NCBI RefSeq assembly: GCF_002494345.1
Contig: NZ_NXNI01000001.1
Coordinates: forward strand, 992,001-1,056,000
DNA: 64,000 nt
Direction of reading: 5' to 3'
DNA from: Natrinema ejinorense
Lineage (GTDB): Archaea; Halobacteriota; Halobacteria; Halobacteriales; Natrialbaceae
The notes beneath the pieces were generated by a model. It was given only the letters and a program-made list of their open reading frames with translations, had not been told where the DNA came from and did no database searches. The position numbers and the translations under genes were made by a program. Positions 53,095 to 61,723 of the stretch are shown here, piece after piece. The number at the start of each line of letters is the position of its first letter. Within the stretch, counting starts at the first letter, position 1.

Positions 53095-56000
53095 TCAGCC
53101 GTCGCCCAGCCGGACGAACGGCAGCGTCGCTCGTTCGTCGGCCGAGTAGGCCAGCGCATCGGCCTGGGTGACGTCCGCGGGCGTCACCAGGTCCATCACG
53201 CGGGGTGCGTTCTCGACCGCGCCGGGAACGGCCCCGCCGAACACGTAGCCCCCGGCGTCTTCGGCGATGGGGCGGAGCGAACCCCGGTCCTCGGACTGGA
53301 CCATCGCGACGACCTCCAGCTCCGAAATGTCGGTCTCGCCGAACGCCGCTCGATCGACCGAGAGGGAGACGACATTGGCGTCGTGATCGACGTCGTCCCG
53401 AACGGCGATTTCGGTTCCGTCGGCGTCGATCAGCGGGTTCCCGCCCGCGTCGACCGCGCTTTTCGTGAACCCGCTCACCTCGAGGCGGTAGTGCCATGCC
53501 GACTCGAAGTCGGCGGCCACACCGATATCACCGACTTCGGACGTCGTGCCGCCGTCAGCGGTCGGATCGCGGAGCCACAGCACGAACAGCTGCGGTGAGA
53601 AGCCGCGATCGCTCCCGAACGCGTTGGTCAGGGTTTCGACGGCGAACGAGAACTGGACGGCGCTCGCGGTCCGTGTCACCTCGAACGACCGGAGGTCGAA
53701 GACGCCGTCCGCGAACGCGTCGGCCGTCGGATACGTGTACTCGCCGGGCCCGTCGTCGTCGCCGCTCGGATCGTCGAACGACGCGACGGTCACCGGCGGC
53801 TTCACCGTCACCGACCGGCTGGCGAGGGTCCCCCCCTCGAGCGTCCGGACGGTCACGTCGTAGGTTCCCGCGGCGTCGATCGACGAGCCGAACGCGAACG
53901 GCTCGTCGGTCGTGCCCGGTGCGAACCGGACGTTTTCGACGGCGACGACCTCGCCGTCGACGACGAGTTCCACGTTCGTCCCGCCGATGTAGTCGCCGTC
54001 GTTCGACCCGGTCGCCGCGATGAACGGCTCCCGAACGAACGTCTCCGCGTCGATCGAAACGTCGATATCTTGCGAGGGGCGTTCGTAGGTCGGGAGCGTC
54101 TCGAGGTCATCCCGCGTCGCCGAACGGAGCCGAACGGCGGTGCCGCCGGAGCCGACCGTCGACGCCAACAGCGTCGTGGACGCGTCGACGATCGCCTCGT
54201 CGATACGGACGTCCTCGAGATTCCCGTCGTAGCTGGCGTCGATACCGTCCGAGTAGATTTCGGCGACGTACTTTCCTTTCTTGTGGCCGTTTCCGTGCCC
54301 TTTCCCCCTGGCTTTCTCGTGTCCTTTCCCGCGGCCTTTCTTGTGGCCCTTTCCGTGACCTCGGTCGGACGCGGACTCGAGGAAGTCGAGCGGGACGTCG
54401 AGCGCGCGACCGTTCTCGTCGGTCATCGCGCCGACGTACCACTCTTCGCCCTTCCGCCGGGCGGTGATCATGTAGTCGCCGATCGACGAATTCAGGACGC
54501 GCGTGTCGCCCCAGCCCGCGGCCGGCACGTCCTTGATGAACTGGAACGCGGGAACCGTCGGTCCGGTGATCGGCGGTTTGTCCGGCTCCGGCATCGACCG
54601 CCCGGATTCCGTGACGGCGATCGAATCGAGGTTGAAGCCGCCGGTGTCCTCGTCGGTCAGCGTAAGTGAGAGGTCGTCTCCGCCCTCGAGGGAGACCGTC
54701 GTCGCCGTGGCGGTCCAGACGTCCCAGTACTCCGTTCCCGGTATCGATAGCTGTTCGACCGGCTCGCCGTCGATACGGAGCGTGGCCGTCGCGTCGACGC
54801 CGTCTCCGAGCCCGTTGTCGGCCTCGTAGTTCGCCACTCGGAGGTGGACGTCGTACTCGCCCGCGTCGACGTCCTCGAGCGTCCAGGCGGCCGTCGAGCC
54901 GCTGTCGACGCTGTTGGCGTCGAACGGAACGTACGCTTCGCCCTGCGCGTGTGCCCACTCGGACTGGGTGACGAGCCCGTCCAGGTCGGCGTGTTGGACC
55001 TGCGCGACCTCGCCGACCTCGAGCGTCGCGGGCTGGTCGGCCAGATACGAACTCGGCAGGTCGGCGACCATCTGGAGCCCGCTGAAGTAGGTCGGATACA
55101 TCGCGAGCTGCTTGGCTCGGGTCGTCTCGATGCCGCCGGAGCCGGAGTCCATGTCGAAGATCCCCGGCGTGTACTCGACGGGACCGGCGAGCATCCGCGT
55201 GAACGGGAACGTGACGTGATGGGCCGGGCTGACGTCGCCGAAGGAGTCGTACTCCTGGCCTTTCACGCCCTCGCGGGTCATCAGGTTGGGGTAGGTCCGG
55301 CGGCGACCGGTCGGGTGGATCGGCTCGTGAATATCGAGCATCTGTCGATTGGCGGCCGCCCGCTCCGCGACCAGCGTGTGGTGGTTGACCAGCACCTGAT
55401 TGTGGTGATTGTACCCCTCGCCGGCCAGATCTCCGTCGTCGGCGACGTAGCCGTTCTTGATCGTCCGAATGCCGAGGTCGTCGTACAGGCCGAACGCCTC
55501 CTCGAGCTGGGACTCGTAATTCCGGAGGTCGCCCGCCGTCTCGTTGTGCATCGTCATCTGGGTCGGCGGCTCGAGGCTCGCACCGTAGTCGGTCACCTCC
55601 TCGAGATCGAAGTCGGGATACGATTCGGTGAAGTCGAGGACGCTCCCGTCGCCCGGGTAGCTCGACCAGCCTCGGTTCCAGCCTTCGACGAGGACGCCCG
55701 AAATGCCGTGCTCGCTCGCGAAGTCCATGTACTGCTTCGCCCGCCCGGTCTGTGCGCCGTGATTACCGGTCTGTGGACCCTGATACTCCCAGTCGGCGCG
55801 ACCGGTGATCATCAACCACCAGACGCCGACGAACTTCTGGGGCTCGATCCAGTCGGTCCCCTGCGTGAACACGTCGTCGCTGTAGTCCTCGTTGAGGTTG
55901 ACGATGAGGTTCGATTCGACGAGATCCCCAGGCCGACGGCCGAGCTGGACCGTCCGCCACGGCGTCGCGTGGGGGGCCGACGCGGACACCTTCGTCCCGT

Positions 56001-56838
56001 CGGGCAGCGGCGCCAGCGTCGACTCGAACGCGGTATCGCCGCTCTCGTCCGGCGCGATCGCCAGCGAGGCGTAGTCGTCGAGGTTCGCCTCGTGGACGCT
56101 GACGTAGTGATCGTCGTCGGTCCGCATCGTCATCGGCGTGTGGATCCCGTCGAACGCGCCGTCAAGGTCCGTCTCGAGCGTCGAGCCGATCTCGCTCAAC
56201 GGCGTCTCCTCGTACTCGACCTCGAAGTTGTTGTAGTCGTTGGGAATCCACCACGACTCGTAATCGTCGGCGAAGGCGTACTGAGTCCGCTCGGACGTGA
56301 TGACGAACTGATCACCGAAGCTCTCGTCGAAGAGGAACCGAAACCCGACTCCGTCGTCGAACACCCGCACCTCGAGGGTGCCACCTCGGCCCGGAGTCGC
56401 GGTCTCCTCGAGGCCGAGTCGGAGTTCGGTGTAGCGTTCCCGGATCTCGTCGTACTGGTCCCAGACCGGGTCCCACGTCGTATCGACCGTCGTCCGCTCA
56501 CTCCCCGTGACGGCGATCTCGGACGCGTCGTCCCCGACGCCGAAAGGGTGCTGATTCTGGAACTCGAAGCCGAGGCGCGACGAGTCGATGACGGACGTCC
56601 CCTCGAACGAGACGCTGTAAGTCGGCGTCCCGTCGGCGATGTCGACAGCGACTGTCACGTTCTCGTCCGGTGACGAAACCGTCTGAGTCGTCGAGTCGTT
56701 GCCCTCGTCGACCGGCGACGCGGCGTCCGCCGATACGTTCAGGGAGTACGTCGTTGCCGCGAACAGCGACGCCATACCGCCGAGCAGTCCGCGCCGTTGA
56801 TACCGGCCGAATGATTGGTGTGATCTTTCATCAGCCAT
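53095..56838 (-). CDS. Secreted modular glycoside hydrolase, family GH97
   Basis: A 1247-residue exported enzyme with a Tat signal (RRGLLGG near residue 17). Residues about 55-320 are the GH97 N-terminal beta-sandwich. About 330-610 is the catalytic barrel (VGVWWLMITGRADWEYQGPQ region, MHNETAG, IHEPIHPTGRRRTYPN and REGVKGQEYD with conserved Glu). About 610-730 contains an inserted CBM35-like carbohydrate-binding domain, then a return to GH97 C-terminal sequence. A Lys/His/Gly-rich stretch lies at 825-856. About 1035-1247 is a glucodextranase-like C-terminal domain (FDDPSGDDDGPGEYTYPT). GH97 enzymes cleave alpha-glucosides or alpha-galactosides. It probably degrades external polysaccharide. 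Confidence 0.9.
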   Translation of the reverse strand: MADERSHQSFGRYQRRGLLGGMASLFAATTYSLNVSADAASPVDEGNDSTTQTVSSPDENVTVAVDIADGTPTYSVSFEGTSVIDSSRLGFEFQNQHPFGVGDDASEIAVTGSERTTVDTTWDPVWDQYDEIRERYTELRLGLEETATPGRGGTLEVRVFDDGVGFRFLFDESFGDQFVITSERTQYAFADDYESWWIPNDYNNFEVEYEETPLSEIGSTLETDLDGAFDGIHTPMTMRTDDDHYVSVHEANLDDYASLAIAPDESGDTAFESTLAPLPDGTKVSASAPHATPWRTVQLGRRPGDLVESNLIVNLNEDYSDDVFTQGTDWIEPQKFVGVWWLMITGRADWEYQGPQTGNHGAQTGRAKQYMDFASEHGISGVLVEGWNRGWSSYPGDGSVLDFTESYPDFDLEEVTDYGASLEPPTQMTMHNETAGDLRNYESQLEEAFGLYDDLGIRTIKNGYVADDGDLAGEGYNHHNQVLVNHHTLVAERAAANRQMLDIHEPIHPTGRRRTYPNLMTREGVKGQEYDSFGDVSPAHHVTFPFTRMLAGPVEYTPGIFDMDSGSGGIETTRAKQLAMYPTYFSGLQMVADLPSSYLADQPATLEVGEVAQVQHADLDGLVTQSEWAHAQGEAYVPFDANSVDSGSTAAWTLEDVDAGEYDVHLRVANYEADNGLGDGVDATATLRIDGEPVEQLSIPGTEYWDVWTATATTVSLEGGDDLSLTLTDEDTGGFNLDSIAVTESGRSMPEPDKPPITGPTVPAFQFIKDVPAAGWGDTRVLNSSIGDYMITARRKGEEWYVGAMTDENGRALDVPLDFLESASDRGHGKGHKKGRGKGHEKARGKGHGNGHKKGKYVAEIYSDGIDASYDGNLEDVRIDEAIVDASTTLLASTVGSGGTAVRLRSATRDDLETLPTYERPSQDIDVSIDAETFVREPFIAATGSNDGDYIGGTNVELVVDGEVVAVENVRFAPGTTDEPFAFGSSIDAAGTYDVTVRTLEGGTLASRSVTVKPPVTVASFDDPSGDDDGPGEYTYPTADAFADGVFDLRSFEVTRTASAVQFSFAVETLTNAFGSDRGFSPQLFVLWLRDPTADGGTTSEVGDIGVAADFESAWHYRLEVSGFTKSAVDAGGNPLIDADGTEIAVRDDVDHDANVVSLSVDRAAFGETDISELEVVAMVQSEDRGSLRPIAEDAGGYVFGGAVPGAVENAPRVMDLVTPADVTQADALAYSADERATLPFVRLGDG
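54271..54366 (-). repeat. Gly/His/Lys-rich short repeats within the GH97 gene
   Basis: Encodes about 32 residues built from GHGKGHKKGRGKGHEK-like units (residues about 825-856 of the glycosidase), between LDFLESASDR and YVAEIYSDG. It is a basic, histidine-rich, low-complexity loop in an otherwise strongly acidic halophilic protein. Confidence 0.85.
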
Positions 56839-57045
56839 ATCCACTCGTACGTCCTGATACGTTCACTAAAAATTTACTACGATTGGAATTCTGGTGAGAA
56901 AGGGCGCGCAGCAGCGCTCTAACGGGGCTTCGAACCCACTCTCGAGCGACGCGATCCTCCAGCCGGAGGCGCGCCGCCGAGTCGCGGGGCCCGCCAGCCG
57001 TCGCTAACCGATTCGAAAAAGCCGAAACGAGCGGTCGAGCGGCGA

Positions 57046-58950
57046 TCAGTCGTCGATCGGAGCCGCACTCGAGAGCGCTTCGTCGATGTCTGCCTCGGCC
57101 ATCTTTTCGACCAAGGCGTCGATCACTTCCTCGCGCTTGCCGGAGACGAACTTGATCGAGCCGACGACGAGGTGGCCGCCGCCGGAGACGCCGCCGCCCG
57201 CGATTTCGGCCTCGAGTTCCGAGACCATGTTCGGAATGTCCAGCCGGACGCCGTCACTGCGGAGGACGGCGAAGTCCGGGCCGTAGCCGACCGTGATGAC
57301 CGGATCGCCCGTCTCCTCGATCTTCCGGTCGTGGATCTCGCCCGTGGTCTTCCCCGGTGCGGGGTACGTAAACCGATGGGCGTAGTTCTCCACGTCGATC
57401 CGGTAGAGGTGGGCGCCGTTGTCGAGTGTCTCGTGCTCGAGGTGGGCCATCGCGGCGTCGAGTTGCTCGTCGACTTCTTCGCGCCCGCGGTCGGCAAAGA
57501 ACTCGACGAGTTCGCGGTGTCTGTCCTCGTCGTCGCTGTCGACCTGCAGCAGGTCCTGAATCAGCTGGTCACCGGAGTTGTAGCGCAGCCAGAAGGCGGC
57601 GTAATCCAGCGCCTCGCTGACGTCCTGGAGCCGGTCCTCGTCGTATCCCTCCTCGTCGGCGAGCGCGAGGTAATCGTCCATCGCGTCGGCCTTCGAGCGA
57701 TCCGAGAGGCCGGCGACGGCTGGGATGTGGCGGAGTTCGTCGGTGAGATCGGGGTAGATCATCCGCGCGAGTTCGACGCAGAGCATCCCCGTCGTGATCC
57801 GGTAGTCTTCGCCGTGGAGGTAGGGATTGACGTGGGCGTCGAGCAGGTCCTCGACCGCATCCGGGTCGGGATGGTGGTGGTCGACGACCGCGATCGGGAT
57901 GTCGTAGTGGGCCAGCGTCTCGTAGGCCGGGACGTCCTCGGCCGTCGAACCGTTGTCCAGCATGAGCAGGAGCGGGAGCTGCTGGCCGTGTTTCTCGCGG
58001 TCCTCGAGCGCGAAGTTGAGGTCCCGCGTGGCGTCTTCCATCTCGTAGAACGGCGCTTTCGCCGGCAGTCGCTTGATGAGGTGACGCGGCGCGTCCGCGT
58101 CCTCGTGGACGTCGGCGATAAACCGCTGGAGTGCGATCTGAACGGGCACGGCAGCACACATTCCGTCACCGTCGGCGTGGTGGCGCACCCGGATCGGTCG
58201 CCCCTCGAGTACGGTCCGTCGGAGCAGTTGCGCGACTTCCTCGAGGTTCGGACGGAGCTTTTCGAAGGCCGGCCAGTCGATCAGGGGCTCGACGTCGTGG
58301 GGCTCGGCGCGAGCATCGAGAGCGTCCTCGAGGCGTTCGCGGGCTTCCTCGGCAGCCTCGCCGTCGAGTTTCGAGAGGCCGTCGACCTCGACTTGGACCG
58401 ACCCTTCCCGGTGTTCCGGCGTGCCGGTGACCCGAACGACGTCGCCGACCTCGATGGCGGGGTAGGCGCGGACGCCGGCCTCTTCGAAGGCGGCACAGGG
58501 AACGACGCCGTGTTCGTCGGAGACGTGGAAGATCGTCGGCCCACCGGTCTGTTTGACCTGTGTGACCGTTCCCTCGAGGTGGATCTGGTCGCCGATATTG
58601 CTCTCGAGGCGGTCGGTCCCCGTCAGCGAGTAGTCGTGACCGACCTCCTCGAGGGTGTAATCATCGACATCGACGGTCTCGAAGGCCAGGTCACCGTTGT
58701 CGCGGACGCTCTCGAGTTCGACGACGAGTTCGTCGCCGACGGCGAACGTGCCCTCGAGGACGGACTCGTGGACGAGTCCGGAGATGGAGTCGGAGAGATC
58801 GACGAAGACGCCGTAGTCGACGATGCCGTTGATTTCGGCGAGATAGGGGCGGCCGTGCTCGACGTCGTCGGCGGTACAATCGGAAGCGAGATCGTAGACG
58901 ACGGAATCCCCGTCGTCTGCGCCGGGTTCCCCGGCGGAGTCACGCGTCAT
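57046..58950 (-). CDS. DHH family phosphoesterase/RecJ-like nuclease with S1 and OB domains
   Basis: A 634-residue protein. Residues about 30-100 form an S1 RNA-binding domain (YLAEINGIVDYGVFVDLSDS). About 120-200 form an OB-fold (HLEGTVTQVKQTGGPTIFHV). About 245-480 form the DHH core with HHADGDGMCAA, LDNGST and VVDHHHPDP. About 520-620 form the DHHA1 domain ending in SGGGHLVVGS. It matches archaeal RecJ-like single-strand exonucleases that act in replication and repair or RNA processing; several paralogues exist per genome. A TATA box at 58978-58984 lies 30 nt upstream of the ATG. Confidence 0.92.
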   Translation of the reverse strand: MTRDSAGEPGADDGDSVVYDLASDCTADDVEHGRPYLAEINGIVDYGVFVDLSDSISGLVHESVLEGTFAVGDELVVELESVRDNGDLAFETVDVDDYTLEEVGHDYSLTGTDRLESNIGDQIHLEGTVTQVKQTGGPTIFHVSDEHGVVPCAAFEEAGVRAYPAIEVGDVVRVTGTPEHREGSVQVEVDGLSKLDGEAAEEARERLEDALDARAEPHDVEPLIDWPAFEKLRPNLEEVAQLLRRTVLEGRPIRVRHHADGDGMCAAVPVQIALQRFIADVHEDADAPRHLIKRLPAKAPFYEMEDATRDLNFALEDREKHGQQLPLLLMLDNGSTAEDVPAYETLAHYDIPIAVVDHHHPDPDAVEDLLDAHVNPYLHGEDYRITTGMLCVELARMIYPDLTDELRHIPAVAGLSDRSKADAMDDYLALADEEGYDEDRLQDVSEALDYAAFWLRYNSGDQLIQDLLQVDSDDEDRHRELVEFFADRGREEVDEQLDAAMAHLEHETLDNGAHLYRIDVENYAHRFTYPAPGKTTGEIHDRKIEETGDPVITVGYGPDFAVLRSDGVRLDIPNMVSELEAEIAGGGVSGGGHLVVGSIKFVSGKREEVIDALVEKMAEADIDEALSSAAPIDD

Positions 58951-58977
58951 CTTGATTCAACGTTTGGGGGTGGTCGC

Positions 58978-58984
58978 GTATAAC
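58978..58984 (-). promoter_or_regulatory. TATA box of the DHH/RecJ-like gene
   Basis: GTTATAC on the minus strand, about 30 nt upstream of the ATG at 58950; the predicted transcript is leaderless or nearly so. Confidence 0.55.
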
Positions 58985-59075
58985 CCTTGTCAAGAAGCGA
59001 TGGGGCTCGAGGGAGTCGGTCACCGGCCCGTACGGTCGGGCTCCGCTGAGCGGTGCTCGGGGGGATGACGGGATC

Positions 59076-60194
59076 TCACTCGGGGGGTGACAGGGCCCAA
59101 AGCGTTCCCTCGCTGGTCTGGGCAAACGCCTGTTCGCCGGCGGCACCGAGTCCGAAGCCGCTGGTCGGAAGTGATGTCTCGGGCCGAGCGAAGAACGACG
59201 CGCCGTCGGTCCACGTCACGGTTCCGTCGGCCGTCCCGACAACGAGCGTCGCCGGCGTCGATACTGCTCGAGTGACAGGTGCGTCGAACCGCATTTCGTA
59301 CCGTTCGCTGCCGTCTGCCGCCGAGAGTTCGTACACCGTTCCGAACGTATCCGACGGGGCGTCGTCCGTCGACTCCGCGACGAGCAGCGACGAGTCGGTT
59401 GCGTGGACCCCCATGATCTCGGCACCTCGACCGAACGGCGTCCGCCACCGACCGGACCCGTCCGCCGCGTCGAGTGCGACGACATCACCGCCACCGCCGA
59501 CGGAGACCGTGTCGTGGATCGGAACCGGGCCGACGGCGGTTGCCTCCCATTGCGCCGGTCGCCAACTCCACGAGGTGGTCCCGTCGGTGGGTGAGATCGC
59601 AACCACTCCGTCCGCGTCACCGAAATAGACCGCGTGATCGTCGGCCGCCAACTGGTCGTCCGGGGCGGCGACGACGGTAAAATCCGTTTCGGGGACGTGG
59701 GACTGTTCCCATCGTACCGATCCGTCGGCGGTCTCGAGCGCGGCGAGACCGCCGTTTGCAGCGTATAGCGTTCCGTTCGCCACGGCCATCGCCGACGAGT
59801 GATTGGATACCGTCTGCCGCCACCGTCGTGTCCCAGTCCGGGCATCGAAAGCGGAGATCCGCGACTGCCCCGATTCCCGTTTTTCGCCGACGTACACGGA
59901 ACCGTCGGCGGCGACGAGACCGGTCGGTCGACCGAACTCGTGTTCCCACTGCTGCTTTCCCGTCTCCGTATCGAACGCGACCAGTTGCCCGGTTTCGAGA
60001 CTACCGTCGCGGCTGCCACCCGCGGCGACGACTCCCTCGGTAGTCACCGGTGACCCGAGGGCACCCGGCTCGGGGACTGAAGCCGACCAGTCAGCTCCGT
60101 CCGGTTCACGAAGCCGGGGCAACGATACACAACCGGCAATCCCGGAGGAAAAGATGCCGATGCCAGTAGCGAGAACCGAGCGGCGGGAAGACAT
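59076..60194 (-). CDS. PQQ-like beta-propeller lipoprotein
   Basis: A 372-residue exported protein. The N-terminus MSSRRSVLATGIGIFSSGIA then GC is a Tat-type signal with a lipobox ending at Cys22, so it should be anchored to the outer face of the membrane. The rest contains repeated W-containing PQQ/quinoprotein blades: FDTETGKQQWEHEF, FDARTGTRRWRQTV, LETADGSVRWEQSH, ISPTDGTTSWSW and LDAADGSGRWRTPF. Such propellers often act as scaffolds rather than dehydrogenases, and no PQQ ligand set was recognised. It stands alone. Confidence 0.88.
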   Translation of the reverse strand: MSSRRSVLATGIGIFSSGIAGCVSLPRLREPDGADWSASVPEPGALGSPVTTEGVVAAGGSRDGSLETGQLVAFDTETGKQQWEHEFGRPTGLVAADGSVYVGEKRESGQSRISAFDARTGTRRWRQTVSNHSSAMAVANGTLYAANGGLAALETADGSVRWEQSHVPETDFTVVAAPDDQLAADDHAVYFGDADGVVAISPTDGTTSWSWRPAQWEATAVGPVPIHDTVSVGGGGDVVALDAADGSGRWRTPFGRGAEIMGVHATDSSLLVAESTDDAPSDTFGTVYELSAADGSERYEMRFDAPVTRAVSTPATLVVGTADGTVTWTDGASFFARPETSLPTSGFGLGAAGEQAFAQTSEGTLWALSPPE

Positions 60195-60401
60195 CGCTCG
60201 ATAGTGGGCGGGGAGAGCACATATGTATTTTGGACAACCATATACGGGGGGAAATTGATCCGATTCATCGGCGGTCTCGAGTGGAATCGAACGCGTTCGG
60301 ATCGTGAAACCAGCCCGTTGTCGCCGACCGATCGGCCGCGCAGCGCTCGAGGCAACCGGTGCATCGGAACGTTTAGCAACCGCAAGGCCTCAGAGGGTGA
60401 T

Positions 60402-60899
60402 ATGGGGCTGTTCGACGCGCTGTTTCGCTCGAGCGAGATCCTCGGCATCGCCGAGGAGACCCTCGAGTTCGCCCTCGAGTCCTCCGAGGAGACCCATCCC
60501 AACGAGTACATGGGGTTTCTCCGGGGGACCGAGGCCGATCGCCTGGGACTGGACCGGGAGGGCCTGGTCATCACGGACATCCTCGTGGTGCCCGGCACGG
60601 AGTCCAACAGCGTCAGCGCGACCGTCAAGACGAACCAGATTCCAAACGACGTGAAGGCGCTGGGGAGCATTCACTCCCATCCCAACGGCGTCATCCGCCC
60701 GAGCGACGCCGACCTGGACACGTTCGGCCGCGGGAGCGTCCACGTCATCATCGGTGCGCCCTACCGCCGGACCGACTGGAAGGCGTTCGATTCGCAGGGC
60801 AAACCGACCACGTTGAACGTGATCGACGTCGACCTGCCCGACACCGACGACTTCTTCGATTTCACGCAAGCGGATATCGACGAGGAACTGCGCCGATGA
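60402..60899 (+). CDS. JAMM/MPN+ metalloprotease, probable desampylase
   Basis: A 165-residue JAMM protein with the full zinc site: Glu35 ([11 protein letters not shown]), H91 and H93 in HSHPNG, and S101/D104 in SDADLD. It matches Haloferax JAMM1, which removes ubiquitin-like SAMP proteins from targets, so the likely role is desampylation in the archaeal ubiquitin-like system. ATG 60402 starts [14 protein letters not shown]; the longer open frame upstream is not protein-like. ribL follows 100 bp downstream on the same strand. Confidence 0.9.
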   Translation: MGLFDALFRSSEILGIAEETLEFALESSEETHPNEYMGFLRGTEADRLGLDREGLVITDILVVPGTESNSVSATVKTNQIPNDVKALGSIHSHPNGVIRPSDADLDTFGRGSVHVIIGAPYRRTDWKAFDSQGKPTTLNVIDVDLPDTDDFFDFTQADIDEELRR

Positions 60900-60999
60900 C
60901 ACTGCCGAGACTCGAGACGATGCCACCAGTGACTACCGACTCAACCGCGACGGGATCGACACGCGAACCGCCAACCCCCCACTCCACAGGGAGGGACAG

Positions 61000-61434
61000 A
61001 TGACGCGGACGGTCATCGCTCAGGGAACGTTCGACATCCTCCACCCCGGCCACGTCCACTACCTCGAGGAGGCCGCCGCGATGGGCGATGAACTCGCCGT
61101 CATCGTCGCCCGCAGGGCGAACGTCGATCACAAGGAGGCACCGATCTGCCCGGCCACCCAGCGCCGCGACGTCGTCGCCGCGCTCGAGTCCGTCGACGAG
61201 GCCCTGCTCGGCCACGAGGAAGACATCTTCGTCCCGATCGAGGAGATCGACCCCGACGTGATCGCGCTGGGCCACGACCAACATCACGACGACGACGCCA
61301 TCGCGGCCGAACTCGAGGCTCGCGGGATCGACTGTGAGGTACGCCGAGCGAGCGGTCGGGAGTCGAGCGACGGCGACCAACTCCTCTCGACGCGGCTGAT
61401 CATCGACCGGATCCTCGAGCGACGGGGGGAGTGA
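61000..61434 (+). CDS. ribL: FAD synthetase (adenylyltransferase) RibL
   Basis: Archaeal FMN adenylyltransferase making FAD. The 144-residue protein has the nucleotidyltransferase motif [10 protein letters not shown] at residues 9-18 and a C-terminal [12 protein letters not shown] that replaces the ISSTR motif of relatives. An exact substrate (FMN versus glycerol-3-phosphate) cannot be proven from these motifs, but the length and [12 protein letters not shown] fit archaeal RibL. It is in the same orientation as the JAMM gene. Confidence 0.85.
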   Translation: MTRTVIAQGTFDILHPGHVHYLEEAAAMGDELAVIVARRANVDHKEAPICPATQRRDVVAALESVDEALLGHEEDIFVPIEEIDPDVIALGHDQHHDDDAIAAELEARGIDCEVRRASGRESSDGDQLLSTRLIIDRILERRGE

Positions 61435-61450
61435 CCCCGGTCGCACCGAG

Positions 61451-61606
61451 TCAGTTTTCGAGGACGACCGGCGGCGGCAACCGAAGTGAATCGACCGTAT
61501 GCCCCGTCTCGACGAAGTGTTCGATCGCTTTCTCCGAAACTTCCTTTTCGGTGTAGCCGTCGGCCGTCGTGATCCGCCAGTCACACTCGAGACAGTATTT
61601 GCACAT
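61451..61606 (-). CDS. 51-residue small zinc-binding-like protein
   Basis: ATG 61606 (MCKYCLECDWRITTADGYTE) to the stop at 61451. CxxC plus a further Cys (CKYCLEC) and a distal EHFVETGH suggest a C2H2-like zinc site, with helix EVSEKAIEHFVETGHTV typical of a small haloarchaeal zinc-finger family. An in-frame start at 61633 adds nine non-conserved residues. It is convergent with ribL, 17 bp away. Function unknown. Confidence 0.8.
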   Translation of the reverse strand: MCKYCLECDWRITTADGYTEKEVSEKAIEHFVETGHTVDSLRLPPPVVLEN

Positions 61607-61723
61607 ACGTCGGTCTACCTGAGAGTGAGTCACAAGGCCGGGAAAGAGTCGTGCAGGAAAGCGAAGGGGCCACTTTGCGGGGACACTGGTCCGAGCGTGC
61701 CGGTTCCGTCCGAGCCCGCCGGC

